Shown: positions 35,601-44,679 of the stretch, in pieces
Layout of the letters: the number at the start of each line of letters is the position of its first letter
Numbering within the stretch: position 1 is the stretch's first letter
Source: Lentibacillus sediminis
GTDB lineage: Bacteria > Bacillota > Bacilli > Bacillales > Amphibacillaceae
Direction of reading: 5' to 3'
Length of the DNA: 64,000 nt
Assembly: GCF_002763455.1 (NCBI RefSeq)
Contig: NZ_NIXK01000013.1
Location: forward strand, 1-64,000
The notes under the pieces: model-generated
The model's database searches: none
What the model saw: the letters and a program-made list of their open reading frames with translations, nothing else
What the model was told of the DNA's origin: nothing
Translations under genes and position numbers: made by a program

Positions 35601-37286
35601 AAGGTGTATCCTTGGATTGCCGAGGTAAGGGGGTCAACCCCTGGTGTGGAATTAATTTCTCCACCGCCGCATCACGATATTTACTCGATTGAAGACTTGG
35701 CTGAGTTGATTCATAATCTGAAAATCGCCAATCCGGATGCACGGGTCAGTGTGAAACTTGTTTCCGCAGTTGGTGTAGGAACAATCGCAGCAGGAGTAGC
35801 CAAAGGCCGAGCCGACCTCGTCCTGATCTCCGGTTATGACGGAGGGACGGGAGCCGCGCCGCGTACCAGTTTGAAACATACCGGCCTGCCATGGGAAATT
35901 GGCTTAGCCGAGACTCATCAGACGCTGCTTTTGAACCGGCTGCGTGACCGGATTGTCGTGGAGACCGACGGAAAAATGATGACCGGAAAAGATGTCGTCC
36001 ATGCCGCCCTGCTTGGTGCGGAGGAGTACGGATTTTCCACCGCCCCGCTTGCTGTGCTGGGCTGTGTGATGATGCGTGTCTGCCATTTGGACACTTGTCC
36101 GGTCGGAATCGCGACACAAAACCCGGAACTGCGCAAAAAATTTCGCGGCGACCCGGACCATGTCGTCAACTTTATGCGATTTATCGCCCAGGAAGTGCGT
36201 GAAGTGATGGCAGAACTCGGTTTTCGCTCGATCAACGAAATGATTGGCCGGACCGATGTGCTGGAGGCAAATGAAGCCATTGATCACTGGAAGGCAAAGG
36301 GCGTGGATCTTTCGCCACTCCTGTACCAGCCTGACGTTCCTGCGAGTGTCGGACGTTACCGGACTCAGACACACGAACATGGGGTTAAGAAAAGCATTGA
36401 CTACCAGGAGCTGATCCAGAACTGGCAGCAGGCGATGAGCAATGACCAGATGGCCGAATTCACTACCGCCATCCGCAACATCAACCGGGTAACCGGCACC
36501 CTGCTGGGCAGTGAAATCACAAAACGCTACGGCGAGCATGGACTGCCGGAGGATACCGTCAAGCTGTCGTTTAACGGTTCGGCAGGGCAAAGCTTCGGCG
36601 CCTTTATTCCCCGGGGAATGACGCTGAATTTAATCGGGGATGCCAATGACTTTGTCGGAAAAGGACTCTCAGGCGGAAAGATCATCGTCTATCCTGATTC
36701 CGTTGTGACTTTCCCGCCGGAGAAAAATATCATTATCGGCAATGTAGCCTTTTACGGTGCTTCCAGCGGCGAGGCTTACATCCGCGGGGTTGCCGGAGAG
36801 CGGTTTGCCGTCCGCAACAGCGGTGCCAATATCGTTGTCGAAGGAGTCGGTGACCATGGTTGTGAATACATGACAGGCGGAAGGGTAGTCGTTCTCGGAG
36901 AAACCGGCAAAAACTTTGCAGCCGGTATGTCCGGCGGTGTCGCTTATGTATTCGACGAGGACGAAAATTTCCAGGCACATGTCAATCCGGATCTGGTCAA
37001 TGTGGAGCCACTGACAAATGTGGAGGAAACGGCGGCAGTCAAACAGATGATTGAAAAACATATTGCCTATACCGGCAGCAAGCATGCTGAACGTATTTTG
37101 ACCTACTGGGAGAAATATGAAGACCGCTTCCTGCGTGTGGTGCCAAAGGCGTACTTGCGTGTGCAGAACCGGATTCAGGAACTGCAAGCAAATGGATTAA
37201 CGAAATTTGATGCCGAAATGCAGGCATTTGAAGAAAGCAAAAACCCACTACCAGAAGAAGAAATGGAAGAAGTGGCAGTAAAGTAA
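32679..37286 (+). CDS. gltA: Glutamate synthase, large (alpha) subunit
   Basis: The 1535-residue enzyme makes glutamate from glutamine and 2-oxoglutarate. An N-terminal glutaminase domain has Cys22 as nucleophile after a removable propeptide (EHEACGIG). A central and FMN-binding barrel follows, with [13 protein letters not shown] and [12 protein letters not shown]. An iron-sulfur loop reads [13 protein letters not shown], and a C-terminal GxGxG-helix domain has [19 protein letters not shown]. Length matches B. subtilis GltA. The ATG at 32679 follows AGAGGAG; a longer frame runs into the leader. gltB follows after 15 bp. Confidence 0.97.
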   Translation: MTMQGYPKPQGLYHPDFEHEACGIGMIANINGKKTHTIVQNAINMLCNLEHRGGQSADVSTGDGAGILTQIPHRFFQKQCRKESITLPDAGEYGVGMVFLPQDRDLRRKSKDIFEQIIREEGQVFLGWRPVPLNDSFIGKVASKSKPVISQVFIRKSADLKDQMAFERKLYVIRKVVEKHFAGQAEFEDVYISSLSTRRIVYKGMLVPEQLDSFYIDLNHPDFKSALALVHSRFSTNTFPSWKRSHPNRYSIHNGEFNTLRGNVNWMFAREKLSKSEYFSEEDMEKILPVVDADGSDSSIFDNTFEFLHMSGRSLAHTAMMMVPEPWANDASIKEEKRDFYEYHSTLMEPWDGPAALVFTNGTQIGACLDRNGLRPARYYVTKDGMIVLGSEVGALDIFADDILYKDRLKPGKMLLVDLEKGIIVPDEDIKTQVASEKPYKEWLENLTELEDVAEAGVIQPPIRGERLLEQQLAFGYTKEELEKIIKPLVTDGKDPIGSMGYDSPLAVLSKKPQLLYNYFKQLFAQVTNPPIDAIREQIITMTETTIGREGNLVQPDAESARHIRLKTPIITNSEMEKLRHNDMEGFKPVTLSTLFSADAGQDNMEKALDRLFKEADQAMEDGAVLLILSDRGVTRDQAAIPALLAASGLHHHLIRQGVRTKVSLIIESAEAREVHHFATLIGYGAEGINPYLAFDTIGDLVEIDDIENVTEEEAVSQYVASATDGIIKILSKMGISTIQSYRGAQIFEAVGIHTDVIDKYFTRTASRLGGIGLDMIEKEVLMRHEVAFRENRGPSKKLDAGDEFQYREDGEDHQYNPRTVMTLQHACRTGNYDLFKEYTELLTDETSNLQSLRGLLKFKKRQSVPIDEVEPVETIMTRFKTGAMSYGALSQESHEALAIAMNRIGGKSNSGEGGEASDRYTPDENGDSRRSGIKQVASGRFGVTSHYLVNADEIQIKIAQGAKPGEGGHLPGKKVYPWIAEVRGSTPGVELISPPPHHDIYSIEDLAELIHNLKIANPDARVSVKLVSAVGVGTIAAGVAKGRADLVLISGYDGGTGAAPRTSLKHTGLPWEIGLAETHQTLLLNRLRDRIVVETDGKMMTGKDVVHAALLGAEEYGFSTAPLAVLGCVMMRVCHLDTCPVGIATQNPELRKKFRGDPDHVVNFMRFIAQEVREVMAELGFRSINEMIGRTDVLEANEAIDHWKAKGVDLSPLLYQPDVPASVGRYRTQTHEHGVKKSIDYQELIQNWQQAMSNDQMAEFTTAIRNINRVTGTLLGSEITKRYGEHGLPEDTVKLSFNGSAGQSFGAFIPRGMTLNLIGDANDFVGKGLSGGKIIVYPDSVVTFPPEKNIIIGNVAFYGASSGEAYIRGVAGERFAVRNSGANIVVEGVGDHGCEYMTGGRVVVLGETGKNFAAGMSGGVAYVFDEDENFQAHVNPDLVNVEPLTNVEETAAVKQMIEKHIAYTGSKHAERILTYWEKYEDRFLRVVPKAYLRVQNRIQELQANGLTKFDAEMQAFEESKNPLPEEEMEEVAVK

Positions 37287-37301
37287 AGGAGGAGGATTTT
37301 G

Positions 37302-38786
37302 ATGGGAAAACAGACTGGTTTTATGGAATATGAACGCCAGGCTCGCCCAGGACGCGAGCCGGCTGTTCGCACAAAGGACTGGAATGATTATACCGCACCG
37401 CTGAGCGACAAAGAAGTCCAAATCCAAGGGGCGCGCTGCATGGACTGCGGTGTGCCGACATGCCACTCCGGAATGGAAATCAATGGGGTGACCACCGGTT
37501 GTCCGGTGTATCACCTGATCCCAGAATGGAATCATCTCGCTTATGAGGGCAGATGGCAGGAAGCCTTGGAACGTGCCCATGAGAAGAATAACTTTCCAGA
37601 GTTTACCGGTATCGCTTGCCCTGCCCCTTGTGAGGGGGCCTGTGTGCTCGGGATTAATGACGATCCGGTAGCCATTCGCTCTGTGGAGCGCTCCTTGATC
37701 GAAAAGGGATTTGAGGAGGGCTGGGTCGTGCCAAACCCGCCTCGTATGCGGACAGGCAAGCGCGTCGCAGTTGTCGGTTCCGGTCCGGCCGGGCTCGCAG
37801 CGGCAGCTCAGCTGAACCAAGCTGGCCATTCGGTGACGGTTTTTGAGAAAGACGACCGTCCCGGCGGCCTGCTGACATACGGTATCCCGGAAATGAAACT
37901 ATCTTATGAGATCGTCAAACGTCGTGTGGATATTCTTGAACAAGAAGGCATTGAGTTCATTACCAATACCGAGGTGGGCAAAGATATTACCACCTCCGAA
38001 TTGGACGCAGAATTTGATTCGGTCATCCTCTGCGGCGGTGCCACGGTCCACCGCAATATCGAAGTGGAAGGGCATAATTTGAAGGGTGTCCACCCGGCAA
38101 TGGATTTCCTGCATGCCAATACCAAGAGTTTGCTTGATTCAGAGCATGCAGATGGCAATTACATTTCCGCAGAAGACAAAAACGTCATCGTCATCGGCGG
38201 CGGCGACACCGGTACGGATTGTCTTGCAACAGCAGTACGACATAACTGCAAGAGCCTGACGCAATTTGATATTTACGAGAAAAAGAACCTGCTGCGTGAT
38301 GAGGAAGCCAACCCATGGCCGCAATACCCGACCATTCATCGCGTAGAATATGGCCACACGGAAGCCGCAAGTGTGCTAGGGGAGGATCCGCGGGCCTATG
38401 CCGTATCCACCACCAAATTTGTTGGGGATGAAAACGGACATATTAAGGAAGTGCACACCATTAACGTAAAAACCCGTTACGAAAAAGGCAAAAAAATCCG
38501 CGAAGAGATCCCCGGCACGGAAAAAGTCTGGCCGGCTGACCTGGTTCTCCTGGCAATCGGCTTCACCGGTCCGGAACAAAGCCTGATCGAGCAGCTGAAC
38601 GTGGAAACCACAGCGAAATCAACCGTTGATGCTGTCTATGGCGACTACCAGACAAATGTGGAAGGCGTCTTCGCAGCGGGCGACATCCGCCGTGGCCAAA
38701 GCCTGATCGTCTGGGCAATCAATGAAGGAAGAGAAGCAGCAAGAGAATGTGACCGTTATTTGATGGGTGAGACTATTTTGCCATAG
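37302..38786 (+). CDS. gltB: Glutamate synthase, small (beta) subunit
   Basis: The 494-residue subunit feeds NADPH electrons to GltA. N-terminal cysteines ([24 protein letters not shown]) bind two 4Fe-4S clusters. [20 protein letters not shown] binds [14 protein letters not shown] binds NADPH, and [14 protein letters not shown] ends the flavoprotein fold. The ATG at 37302 follows GGAGGAGGATTT. Bacillus naming is used (gltD in E. coli). A strong terminator ends the operon. Confidence 0.96.
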   Translation: MGKQTGFMEYERQARPGREPAVRTKDWNDYTAPLSDKEVQIQGARCMDCGVPTCHSGMEINGVTTGCPVYHLIPEWNHLAYEGRWQEALERAHEKNNFPEFTGIACPAPCEGACVLGINDDPVAIRSVERSLIEKGFEEGWVVPNPPRMRTGKRVAVVGSGPAGLAAAAQLNQAGHSVTVFEKDDRPGGLLTYGIPEMKLSYEIVKRRVDILEQEGIEFITNTEVGKDITTSELDAEFDSVILCGGATVHRNIEVEGHNLKGVHPAMDFLHANTKSLLDSEHADGNYISAEDKNVIVIGGGDTGTDCLATAVRHNCKSLTQFDIYEKKNLLRDEEANPWPQYPTIHRVEYGHTEAASVLGEDPRAYAVSTTKFVGDENGHIKEVHTINVKTRYEKGKKIREEIPGTEKVWPADLVLLAIGFTGPEQSLIEQLNVETTAKSTVDAVYGDYQTNVEGVFAAGDIRRGQSLIVWAINEGREAARECDRYLMGETILP

Positions 38787-38790
38787 AATG

Positions 38791-38827
38791 AAAACCTCCG
38801 GGGAAGTGTTGCTTCCCGGAGGTTTTT
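38791..38827 (+). terminator. Terminator of gltAB
   Basis: AAAACCTCCGGGGAAG pairs with CTTCCCGGAGGTTTTT, four bases after the stop. Confidence 0.92.
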
Positions 38828-38901
38828 GTAGTTTTTATCTAAAACTTGGAGAACGAAGGAAGTGATTAAATTTGCAAAGGATGATTTTAAACAGGGGATC
38901 C

Positions 38902-39126
38902 CAAAGTCGAGCGACCCACCCGCAAAGTCGAGCGACCACCACCCAAAGTCGAGCGACCCACCCGCAAAGTCGGGCGACCACCACCCAAAGTCGAGCGAGC
39001 CACCCGCAAAGTCGAGCGACCACCACCCAAAGTCGAGCGACCACCCGCAAAGTCGGGCGACCACCACCCAAAGTCGAGCGAGCCACCCGCAAAGTCGAGC
39101 GACCACCACCCAAAGTCGAACAAACT
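38902..39126. repeat. 21-bp tandem repeat array, AAAGTCGAGCGA core
   Basis: Ten near-identical units starting CAAAGTCG[AG]GCGA run from 38902 to 39110 and an eleventh decayed unit follows. Two unit types alternate, ending CCACCCG or CCACCACC, giving a 42-bp higher order. Units 4-6 equal units 8-10, so a segment was duplicated. Unit 7 (39028-39047) is 20 bp. There are no spacers, so it is not CRISPR. Open frames on both strands arise from the 21-bp period. It fills the gltB-rlmN gap. Confidence 0.95.
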
Positions 39127-39265
39127 ACCTCCCAAAGGATTAACCAACCTTACCACAGCGGCAACCCGAACACTTTCACAGCAAGAACATCAAAAAACAA
39201 TTTGCCTTTCAACCCTTATATGAAGTATGATGGAAGTTAGCAATAGGAGCGAAAGAGGGTATACC

Positions 39266-40351
39266 ATGAGTAAAACATCCATTTACGGATTGACATATGA
39301 GCAATTGACCGATTGGCTGGTGGAGCGCGGCCAGAAGAAATTTCGTGCTGATCAGGTGTGGAATTGGGTGTATAAGAAGCGGGTCGGGCAATTTGCCGAA
39401 ATGAAGAATGTAAATAAGGAAACCATTGAATTACTGGAAGAAAATTTTGTCCTGCATACGCTGGATGAAGCGGTGAAGCAGGAATCCAAGGACGGGACGA
39501 TCAAATTTTTGTTCCGATTGGCGGATGGCAATCTGATTGAAACAGTTCTGATGCGCTTCAATTATGGGTTGAGTGTCTGTGTGACCACACAGGTGGGCTG
39601 CAATATCGGCTGTACCTTTTGTGCCAGCGGGCTTCTTAAGAAAAGCCGCGATCTTTCTAGCGGGGAGATTGTAGAGCAGATTATGAACGTGCAGAAACAC
39701 CTGGATGCAATGGGTGAAGACGAACGTGTCAGCCATATTGTCGTTATGGGTATTGGCGAGCCATTTGACAACTTCAACAACCTGATGGATTTCATTTATG
39801 TGGTGAATGACGATCGCGGACTTAATATCGGCGCGAGACATATTACCGTATCAACGAGCGGTCTGGCTCATAAGATTTATGAATTTGCCGATACTGGCAC
39901 ACAAGTGAACCTGGCGATTTCCATCCATGCACCGAACAATGAGCTCAGGTCGCGGATTATGAAAATCAACAAGGCATTTCCAATTGAAAAGCTGATGAAG
40001 TCGGTTGATTATTACCTGGAAAAAACGAACCGGCGCATTACCTATGAGTACATTATGCTCCGGGATGTCAATGACCACCGGGAGGAAGCGGTGCAGCTGG
40101 CAAAGTTGCTGAAAAACCACCGGCACCTCGCCTATGTCAATCTGATTCCGTATAATTCGGTTGATGAGCATAACCAGTATCAGCGCAGCGAATCGGAAAC
40201 CATTCAGGCCTTTTTCGAAACCCTGAAAGAAAACGGCATTAACGCCGGTGTACGCTGGGAAAATGGTGCTGACATCGACGCAGCTTGCGGTCAGCTCCGC
40301 AGTAAACAGATTAAGAAGCAGAAGGAATCGAGAAAAACGAAAGCAGTGTAA
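39266..40351 (+). CDS. rlmN: RlmN-type radical SAM rRNA methyltransferase
   Basis: The 361-residue enzyme is of the RlmN/Cfr class, which makes 2-methyladenosine at A2503 of 23S rRNA and in some tRNAs. [12 protein letters not shown] carries the three-Cys radical SAM cluster, and C-terminal DIDAACGQL holds the methyl-acceptor cysteine region. [11 protein letters not shown] and [11 protein letters not shown] match RlmN. After the cluster it reads LLKKSRDL where the usual RlmN has TLGGLKRNL, and it is not beside prpC/prkC as in B. subtilis. It could be a second paralogue. The ATG at 39266 follows AGAGGGTATACC. Confidence 0.85.
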   Translation: MSKTSIYGLTYEQLTDWLVERGQKKFRADQVWNWVYKKRVGQFAEMKNVNKETIELLEENFVLHTLDEAVKQESKDGTIKFLFRLADGNLIETVLMRFNYGLSVCVTTQVGCNIGCTFCASGLLKKSRDLSSGEIVEQIMNVQKHLDAMGEDERVSHIVVMGIGEPFDNFNNLMDFIYVVNDDRGLNIGARHITVSTSGLAHKIYEFADTGTQVNLAISIHAPNNELRSRIMKINKAFPIEKLMKSVDYYLEKTNRRITYEYIMLRDVNDHREEAVQLAKLLKNHRHLAYVNLIPYNSVDEHNQYQRSESETIQAFFETLKENGINAGVRWENGADIDAACGQLRSKQIKKQKESRKTKAV

Positions 40352-40352
40352 A

Positions 40353-40387
40353 AAAATAGCTGCCGGTATATGCCGGCAGCTATTTTT
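40353..40387 (+). terminator. Terminator of rlmN
   Basis: AAAAATAGCTGCCGG pairs with CCGGCAGCTATTTTT, beginning next to the stop codon. Confidence 0.9.
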
Positions 40388-40415
40388 ATTGGTTCTACGG
40401 GGAGGCTGGTTTGAG

Positions 40416-40478
40416 CAAATGCCAAAGATGCAGTCCAAGATGCCGAAGTTCACAGGGAAGATGCAGGAGTTCACACCC
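40416..40478. repeat. 21-bp-period tract, AAGATGCCGAAGTTCACAGGG type
   Basis: AAATGCCAAAGATGCAG (40417), AAGATGCCGAAG (40437) and AAGATGCAGGAG (40458) are 20 and 21 bp apart. It lies between convergent rlmN and the diguanylate cyclase, after a terminator. It shares wording with the 60569 tract. Confidence 0.7.
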
Positions 40479-40507
40479 TAACGTGCCACTCAAAAAGCCA
40501 ACATTGC

Positions 40508-41770
40508 TTAGTATTTCAAAGCCGCTGCTGCTACTTCATCTTTTTCAGCAACAACCCCATTCTCTGCTGTAATTTTATTCTTATATTCCTTCGATTGCAT
40601 TAACAGATTATCAGCACGAACATAAGCCTTCTTAATATCATTTTCCTCCATCGCTCTTGAGTAGTACAAGCCAAAGGAGGAAGTCACCGTAATTTCCACT
40701 ATGATTGCCTCGTATTCTGCTTTAGCGATATTTTCCTTCACGCCAATCTGCATTTCCTTAAGCAGCTCCACACACGTTTCATAGGAACGGTCCCTCAAGA
40801 TAATCGTGAACTCTTCACCGCCGCTGCGGAACAGATAATCATCCTCCGTTAAATAGCTTTGCAGTTTGGCGGCAAAATGCTGAATGACCGTATCTCCAAC
40901 GGTGTGATTGTATGTATCATTGATTCGCTTAAAAGAATCGATATCAGCGACAACCATGCCAAGGTACTCGCCGGATGCATCCAGCTCATTCATTTTTTTG
41001 TTCATATAGGTGCGGTTGTATACCTCTGTCAGGAAATCGGTATAGGCCATCTGTTCAAATTTATCCCGCTCAATTTTATGCTGCAGCCCTTGGGTTTTTA
41101 CCATAAAGGAGCGACTGACAAGGTAATTCAATACAAAGAGGCCTATGAGCATCTCCCACTGTTGCTGTTGAAGAAACATTAGCAGGAGGCCATTGGAAAA
41201 TGCCTCTTTTCCCATATCGGAAATGTTTCTGCTTTTCACAAAGTCAATTGCTTCGTTAACGGACTTAATTCCCCCTTGTAAATAAAATACCCCGATCAAA
41301 AACGTATCGGATAGCAGAGAGACCGTAATGACCAGCAGAATAATCAGCAGCCAGAAGCCAAATGGGATCTCAGAAAAGAAAGGAGCGAGATGCACAAACA
41401 GGAAATAAGCAATGGAATAACGCAGTGAGAATGACCCAATGTTATAAAACGTATGTAAAAACTCATCCGGGTCGTCTGTTTTGGTACGTTTCCGGTTAAA
41501 ATACACCATGAACCTGTGAATCGTTTCAAAGATAAATATGCCCAGCGGACCGGTGAACAGTCCGAATGCCAATCCATAGGAAATCCCATAGTCAAATCGT
41601 ATATTCCCTTTTTTTACGGTGACGTTCATATACGAATAAAGGAATGAGAAGAACAAGAATAATAATAGAGCTGTTAAATACACCGAAGTTTCTATTCCTA
41701 TTTCGTCGTAAGTAAAAGCAACGATGAGGGATCCCAGAAATAGGCTCATGATGAAAACCTTCAAACGCAT
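40508..41770 (-). CDS. Membrane-bound diguanylate cyclase (GGDEF)
   Basis: The 420-residue protein has about eight hydrophobic segments in residues 1-225, a 5TM/7TM-type sensor without a named motif I can fix. The GGDEF domain follows: YTDFLTEVYNRTYMNKKMNE opens it, DIDSFKRINDTYNHTVGD binds metal and GTP, and RSGGEEF is the active-site loop. An RxxD inhibitory site is not present before GGEEF. It would make c-di-GMP at the membrane. I prefer the ATG at 41770, nine bases after GGAG; the first ATG overlaps the ribosome site. Confidence 0.87.
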   Translation of the reverse strand: MRLKVFIMSLFLGSLIVAFTYDEIGIETSVYLTALLLFLFFSFLYSYMNVTVKKGNIRFDYGISYGLAFGLFTGPLGIFIFETIHRFMVYFNRKRTKTDDPDEFLHTFYNIGSFSLRYSIAYFLFVHLAPFFSEIPFGFWLLIILLVITVSLLSDTFLIGVFYLQGGIKSVNEAIDFVKSRNISDMGKEAFSNGLLLMFLQQQQWEMLIGLFVLNYLVSRSFMVKTQGLQHKIERDKFEQMAYTDFLTEVYNRTYMNKKMNELDASGEYLGMVVADIDSFKRINDTYNHTVGDTVIQHFAAKLQSYLTEDDYLFRSGGEEFTIILRDRSYETCVELLKEMQIGVKENIAKAEYEAIIVEITVTSSFGLYYSRAMEENDIKKAYVRADNLLMQSKEYKNKITAENGVVAEKDEVAAAALKY

Positions 41771-41962
41771 GACCGCCATCTCCTGTTTATAGGTAAAAAT
41801 TCCTATTTTGCCTTATCATACCATAAATTTGTCCAATATAGAGCAGAAATGTGATTTTTTTCAAAATAATTATGGAGAAAAATCCTTTTCGTTTTTTTAT
41901 AGAATAAGCCGTTTTGGGCAATCTAACCAACAGGTAAGAAATGATAGAAAGGGGCTCACGTG

Positions 41963-44017
41963 ATGAGTGATGAGAAGAAAGTGAATGAAAAGACCAAACA
42001 GGAGCAGCTGGAACAATATAAAGTCGATGATTCGAATAAGAAGATGACCACCAATCAGGGGCTGAAGGTGTCCGAGGATGAACTTTCCCTAACAGCGGGG
42101 GAACGCGGTCCCACCTTGATGGAGGACTTCCATTTCCGGGAGAAAATGACGCATTTTGATAATGAGCGGATCCCAGAGCGGGTCGTTCATGCTCGCGGAT
42201 TTGCTGCACATGGCTATTTTGAAGCCTACGAATCGATGGAGCAATACACGAAAGCAAAATTTCTATCAGAGCCAGGGAAAAAGACCCCCACGTTCACTCG
42301 ATTCTCTACGGTTGTTGGGCAACGCGGGTCAACAGATATTCCGAGAGATGTGCGCGGTTTTGCGACGAAATTTTATACCGAAGAAGGAAACTATGATCTG
42401 GTTGCCAACAACATGCCGATCTTTTTCATTCAGGACGCAATGAAATTTCCGGATATTGTCCATGCGATCAAGCCGGAGCCGCATAATGAGATCCCGCAGG
42501 CTACTGCTGCGCATGACACCTTCTGGGATTGGGCGGCCAATAATCAGGAATCCGCCAATCAGATCATGTGGCTGATGTCGGACCGCGGTATACCGAAAAG
42601 TTTTCGGACCATGGAGGGTTTTGGGATTAACACGTTTCGTTTTGTCAATGGAGAAGGAAAATCCCATTTTGTCAAATTTCACTGGAAGCCGAAACTGGGT
42701 GTCCATTCCGTGGTCTGGGATGAGGCACAGAAAATTTCCGGGAAAAACCCTGACTTCAACCGGCAGGATCTGTATGATCAAATCGAAATGGGCAACTTTC
42801 CGGAATGGGAGCTTGGCGTGCAGGTCATTGAGGAAAAGGATGAATTTGCTTTCGATTTTGATATATTGGATGCGACAAAGTTCTGGCCCGAAGAGGATGT
42901 GCCGGTTAAGATCGTTGGTAAATTGACGCTGAACCGAAATGTCGATAACTTCTTTTCCGAAACAGAGCAAGTTGCTTTCCACCCCGGGCATGTGGTCCCA
43001 GGAATTGACTTCTCCAATGACCCATTGCTGCAGGGAAGGCTATTCTCTTACACAGACACGCAGCTTATCCGCCTGATGGGGCCGAATTTTCATGAGATTC
43101 CCATCAACAGGTCCGTTTGTCCGTTCCATAATAATCAGCGTGAAGGCTATCACAGGCAAACCATCAACAAAGGGCCGGTAGCTTACCATAATAATTCCCT
43201 CTCTAATAATCACCCGAAACCTGCGACAGAGGCAGAGGGAGGTTATGTGCATTATGAAGAGAAAGTGGAAGGGAGAAAAATCAGGCGGAGAAGTGCCAGC
43301 TTTGAGGATCATTTCTCGCAGGCGAAACTCTTCTGGAATAGCATGAGTCCTGTGGAGCGGAAACATATCATTGACGCTTTTAGCTTCGAGGTTGGAAAGG
43401 TGAAAAGTATGAATGTAAGGCAGCAAGTTGTAGAAATGTTTGCAAACGTTGATACAGAGTTAGCCACAGCTTTTGCCACTAATATTGGTTCACAGCCGCC
43501 GTCAACAACCGGATCTTCTGTGACGAAATCATCGCCCGCGGTGAGCATGGCAAATACGGTAAAAACGGCGTTAACGAGGAAGGTTGGCGTGATAATAAAA
43601 GATGGCTTTAATGATACAGCGGTCACGGATATTTTGCACGGACTGCATGCGAATGGGATTGTATATGAAATAATCAGCGGCAGGCAGGGTATGCTCAAAG
43701 GTACAAGCGGCAAAGAACTGATGGTTGACCACTCATTTATCACCACGGATTCCGTGCTGTATGATGCGCTCTATATCGTTGGCGGTAGCGATGAGGACGA
43801 TGAATTCCAACAAAATGCTACGTATTTTGTAAAAGAAGCGTTCAAGCATTATAAGCCGATTGGAGCAACAGGAGCTGGCGCCAAATTGCTGGACGAATAT
43901 AGCATGCTGGGAAGTCCTGGGGTAGTGAGTGGCAATGACCAGAAGTTTGTCAATGAGTTCACGGAGGCAATTGCTGCTCATAGGCATTGGGATAGGGTAA
44001 TTGTTACGGATAAATAG
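41963..44017 (+). CDS. katE: Large-subunit heme catalase, KatE type, copy 1
   Basis: The 684-residue protein has a clade 2 catalase core plus a C-terminal glutamine-amidotransferase-like domain (about 540-684, starting near RKVGVIIKDGFNDTAV). The active-site histidine is in RVVHARGFAAHG, the asparagine in ANNMPIFFIQD and the heme tyrosine in LFSYTDTQLIRL. It converts hydrogen peroxide to water and oxygen. The ATG at 41963 follows GAAAGGGGCTCACGTG. An imperfect PerR-like sequence lies upstream. A close paralogue follows 660 bp on. Confidence 0.94.
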   Translation: MSDEKKVNEKTKQEQLEQYKVDDSNKKMTTNQGLKVSEDELSLTAGERGPTLMEDFHFREKMTHFDNERIPERVVHARGFAAHGYFEAYESMEQYTKAKFLSEPGKKTPTFTRFSTVVGQRGSTDIPRDVRGFATKFYTEEGNYDLVANNMPIFFIQDAMKFPDIVHAIKPEPHNEIPQATAAHDTFWDWAANNQESANQIMWLMSDRGIPKSFRTMEGFGINTFRFVNGEGKSHFVKFHWKPKLGVHSVVWDEAQKISGKNPDFNRQDLYDQIEMGNFPEWELGVQVIEEKDEFAFDFDILDATKFWPEEDVPVKIVGKLTLNRNVDNFFSETEQVAFHPGHVVPGIDFSNDPLLQGRLFSYTDTQLIRLMGPNFHEIPINRSVCPFHNNQREGYHRQTINKGPVAYHNNSLSNNHPKPATEAEGGYVHYEEKVEGRKIRRRSASFEDHFSQAKLFWNSMSPVERKHIIDAFSFEVGKVKSMNVRQQVVEMFANVDTELATAFATNIGSQPPSTTGSSVTKSSPAVSMANTVKTALTRKVGVIIKDGFNDTAVTDILHGLHANGIVYEIISGRQGMLKGTSGKELMVDHSFITTDSVLYDALYIVGGSDEDDEFQQNATYFVKEAFKHYKPIGATGAGAKLLDEYSMLGSPGVVSGNDQKFVNEFTEAIAAHRHWDRVIVTDK

Positions 44018-44020
44018 GAG

Positions 44021-44047
44021 GACGGGAGGGTGAGCCTCCCGTTTTTT
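44021..44047 (+). terminator. Terminator of catalase copy 1
   Basis: ACGGGAGG-GTGAG-CCTCCCGT with a T-run of six, directly after the stop. Confidence 0.88.
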
Positions 44048-44181
44048 GATTCTGGATGTCGTTAGTTTGTTGTGACATGTACACGTTTATCATTTGTATT
44101 TACAAATTTTAGAATCATTGCTAAGCTACATGTATAATAGACACAGCTTTCGATAATACTCCGAGTTGGAAGGAATAAATT

Positions 44182-44538
44182 ATGAGGCAATCTTTATGTT
44201 TATTTTTTCTTTTTGTTATCCTTTTGGCAGGTTGTCAAGAACAACAATCCAACCAATCTGATGATAATAGTGAAATTGAAGAGGAGTTTGTGACTTTTCA
44301 TGTTGTCGATGAGAATAAAACACCTTTAAGCGATGCGGAAATTAGTCTTGGCAGGATAGGCGATGGAGAATACGGGATAATATTAAAACCTACTGATAAG
44401 AACGGTAAGACAACAGCGACTTTGATTGTTGGAGAGAAGTACGAGGCCTCCATCCGGTCAAATAGGAAAATAAAAAATCCAGGTTTCACTATTTCTGCTA
44501 ACAAAGAAGATAATGAAATAACATTGGTAGTTAATTAA
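44182..44538 (+). CDS. Small lipoprotein with an Ig-like/carboxypeptidase-regulatory-like domain
   Basis: The 118-residue precursor has a lipoprotein signal (FVILLAGC, Cys18 as anchor). A short acidic linker and a beta-rich domain (about residues 38-118) follow, with VDENKTPLSDAEISLG and TDKNGKTTATLIVGEKYEAS. This pattern is like CarboxypepD_reg or Ig-like folds that occur on cell surfaces. I cannot assign a function. Its AT-richer composition differs from the catalases on both sides, and it has its own leader, so it may be a later arrival. Confidence 0.75.
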   Translation: MRQSLCLFFLFVILLAGCQEQQSNQSDDNSEIEEEFVTFHVVDENKTPLSDAEISLGRIGDGEYGIILKPTDKNGKTTATLIVGEKYEASIRSNRKIKNPGFTISANKEDNEITLVVN

Positions 44539-44612
44539 CTTAATAAGATAAAGGAATGTTTAGCATAAAGTCACCATACGGCGGCTTTTTTCTTTTGCAA
44601 ATACCACTTTCA

Positions 44613-44638
44613 GTTTATCCCACTTATATACCGGGAAG
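44613..44638 (+). promoter_or_regulatory. Sigma-B-type promoter for catalase copy 2
   Basis: GTTTAT-N14-GGGAAG lies 42 bp before the GTG start and is close to GTTTAA-N14-GGGTAT. B. subtilis katE is a known sigma-B gene. Confidence 0.65.
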
Positions 44639-44679
44639 ACAATAGACTGTAAATTATTATCTAAAGGAGGAACCGTTTC

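Noticed and set aside
35652-36590. Long antisense frames inside gltA
   Set aside because: The sense strand encodes unmistakable glutamate synthase; the antisense frames reflect codon bias.
38902-39126. Possible CRISPR array
   Set aside because: Units are directly adjacent, with no unique spacers, and no cas gene is near.
38862-39240. Several overlapping open frames on both strands across the gltB-rlmN gap
   Set aside because: They arise because the 21-bp repeat unit is a multiple of three. They have no ribosome sites, and the translated repeats have no domain character.
41861-41875. PerR box before catalase copy 1
   Set aside because: Only 11 of 15 positions match, including both weak ends, so I did not list it as a feature.
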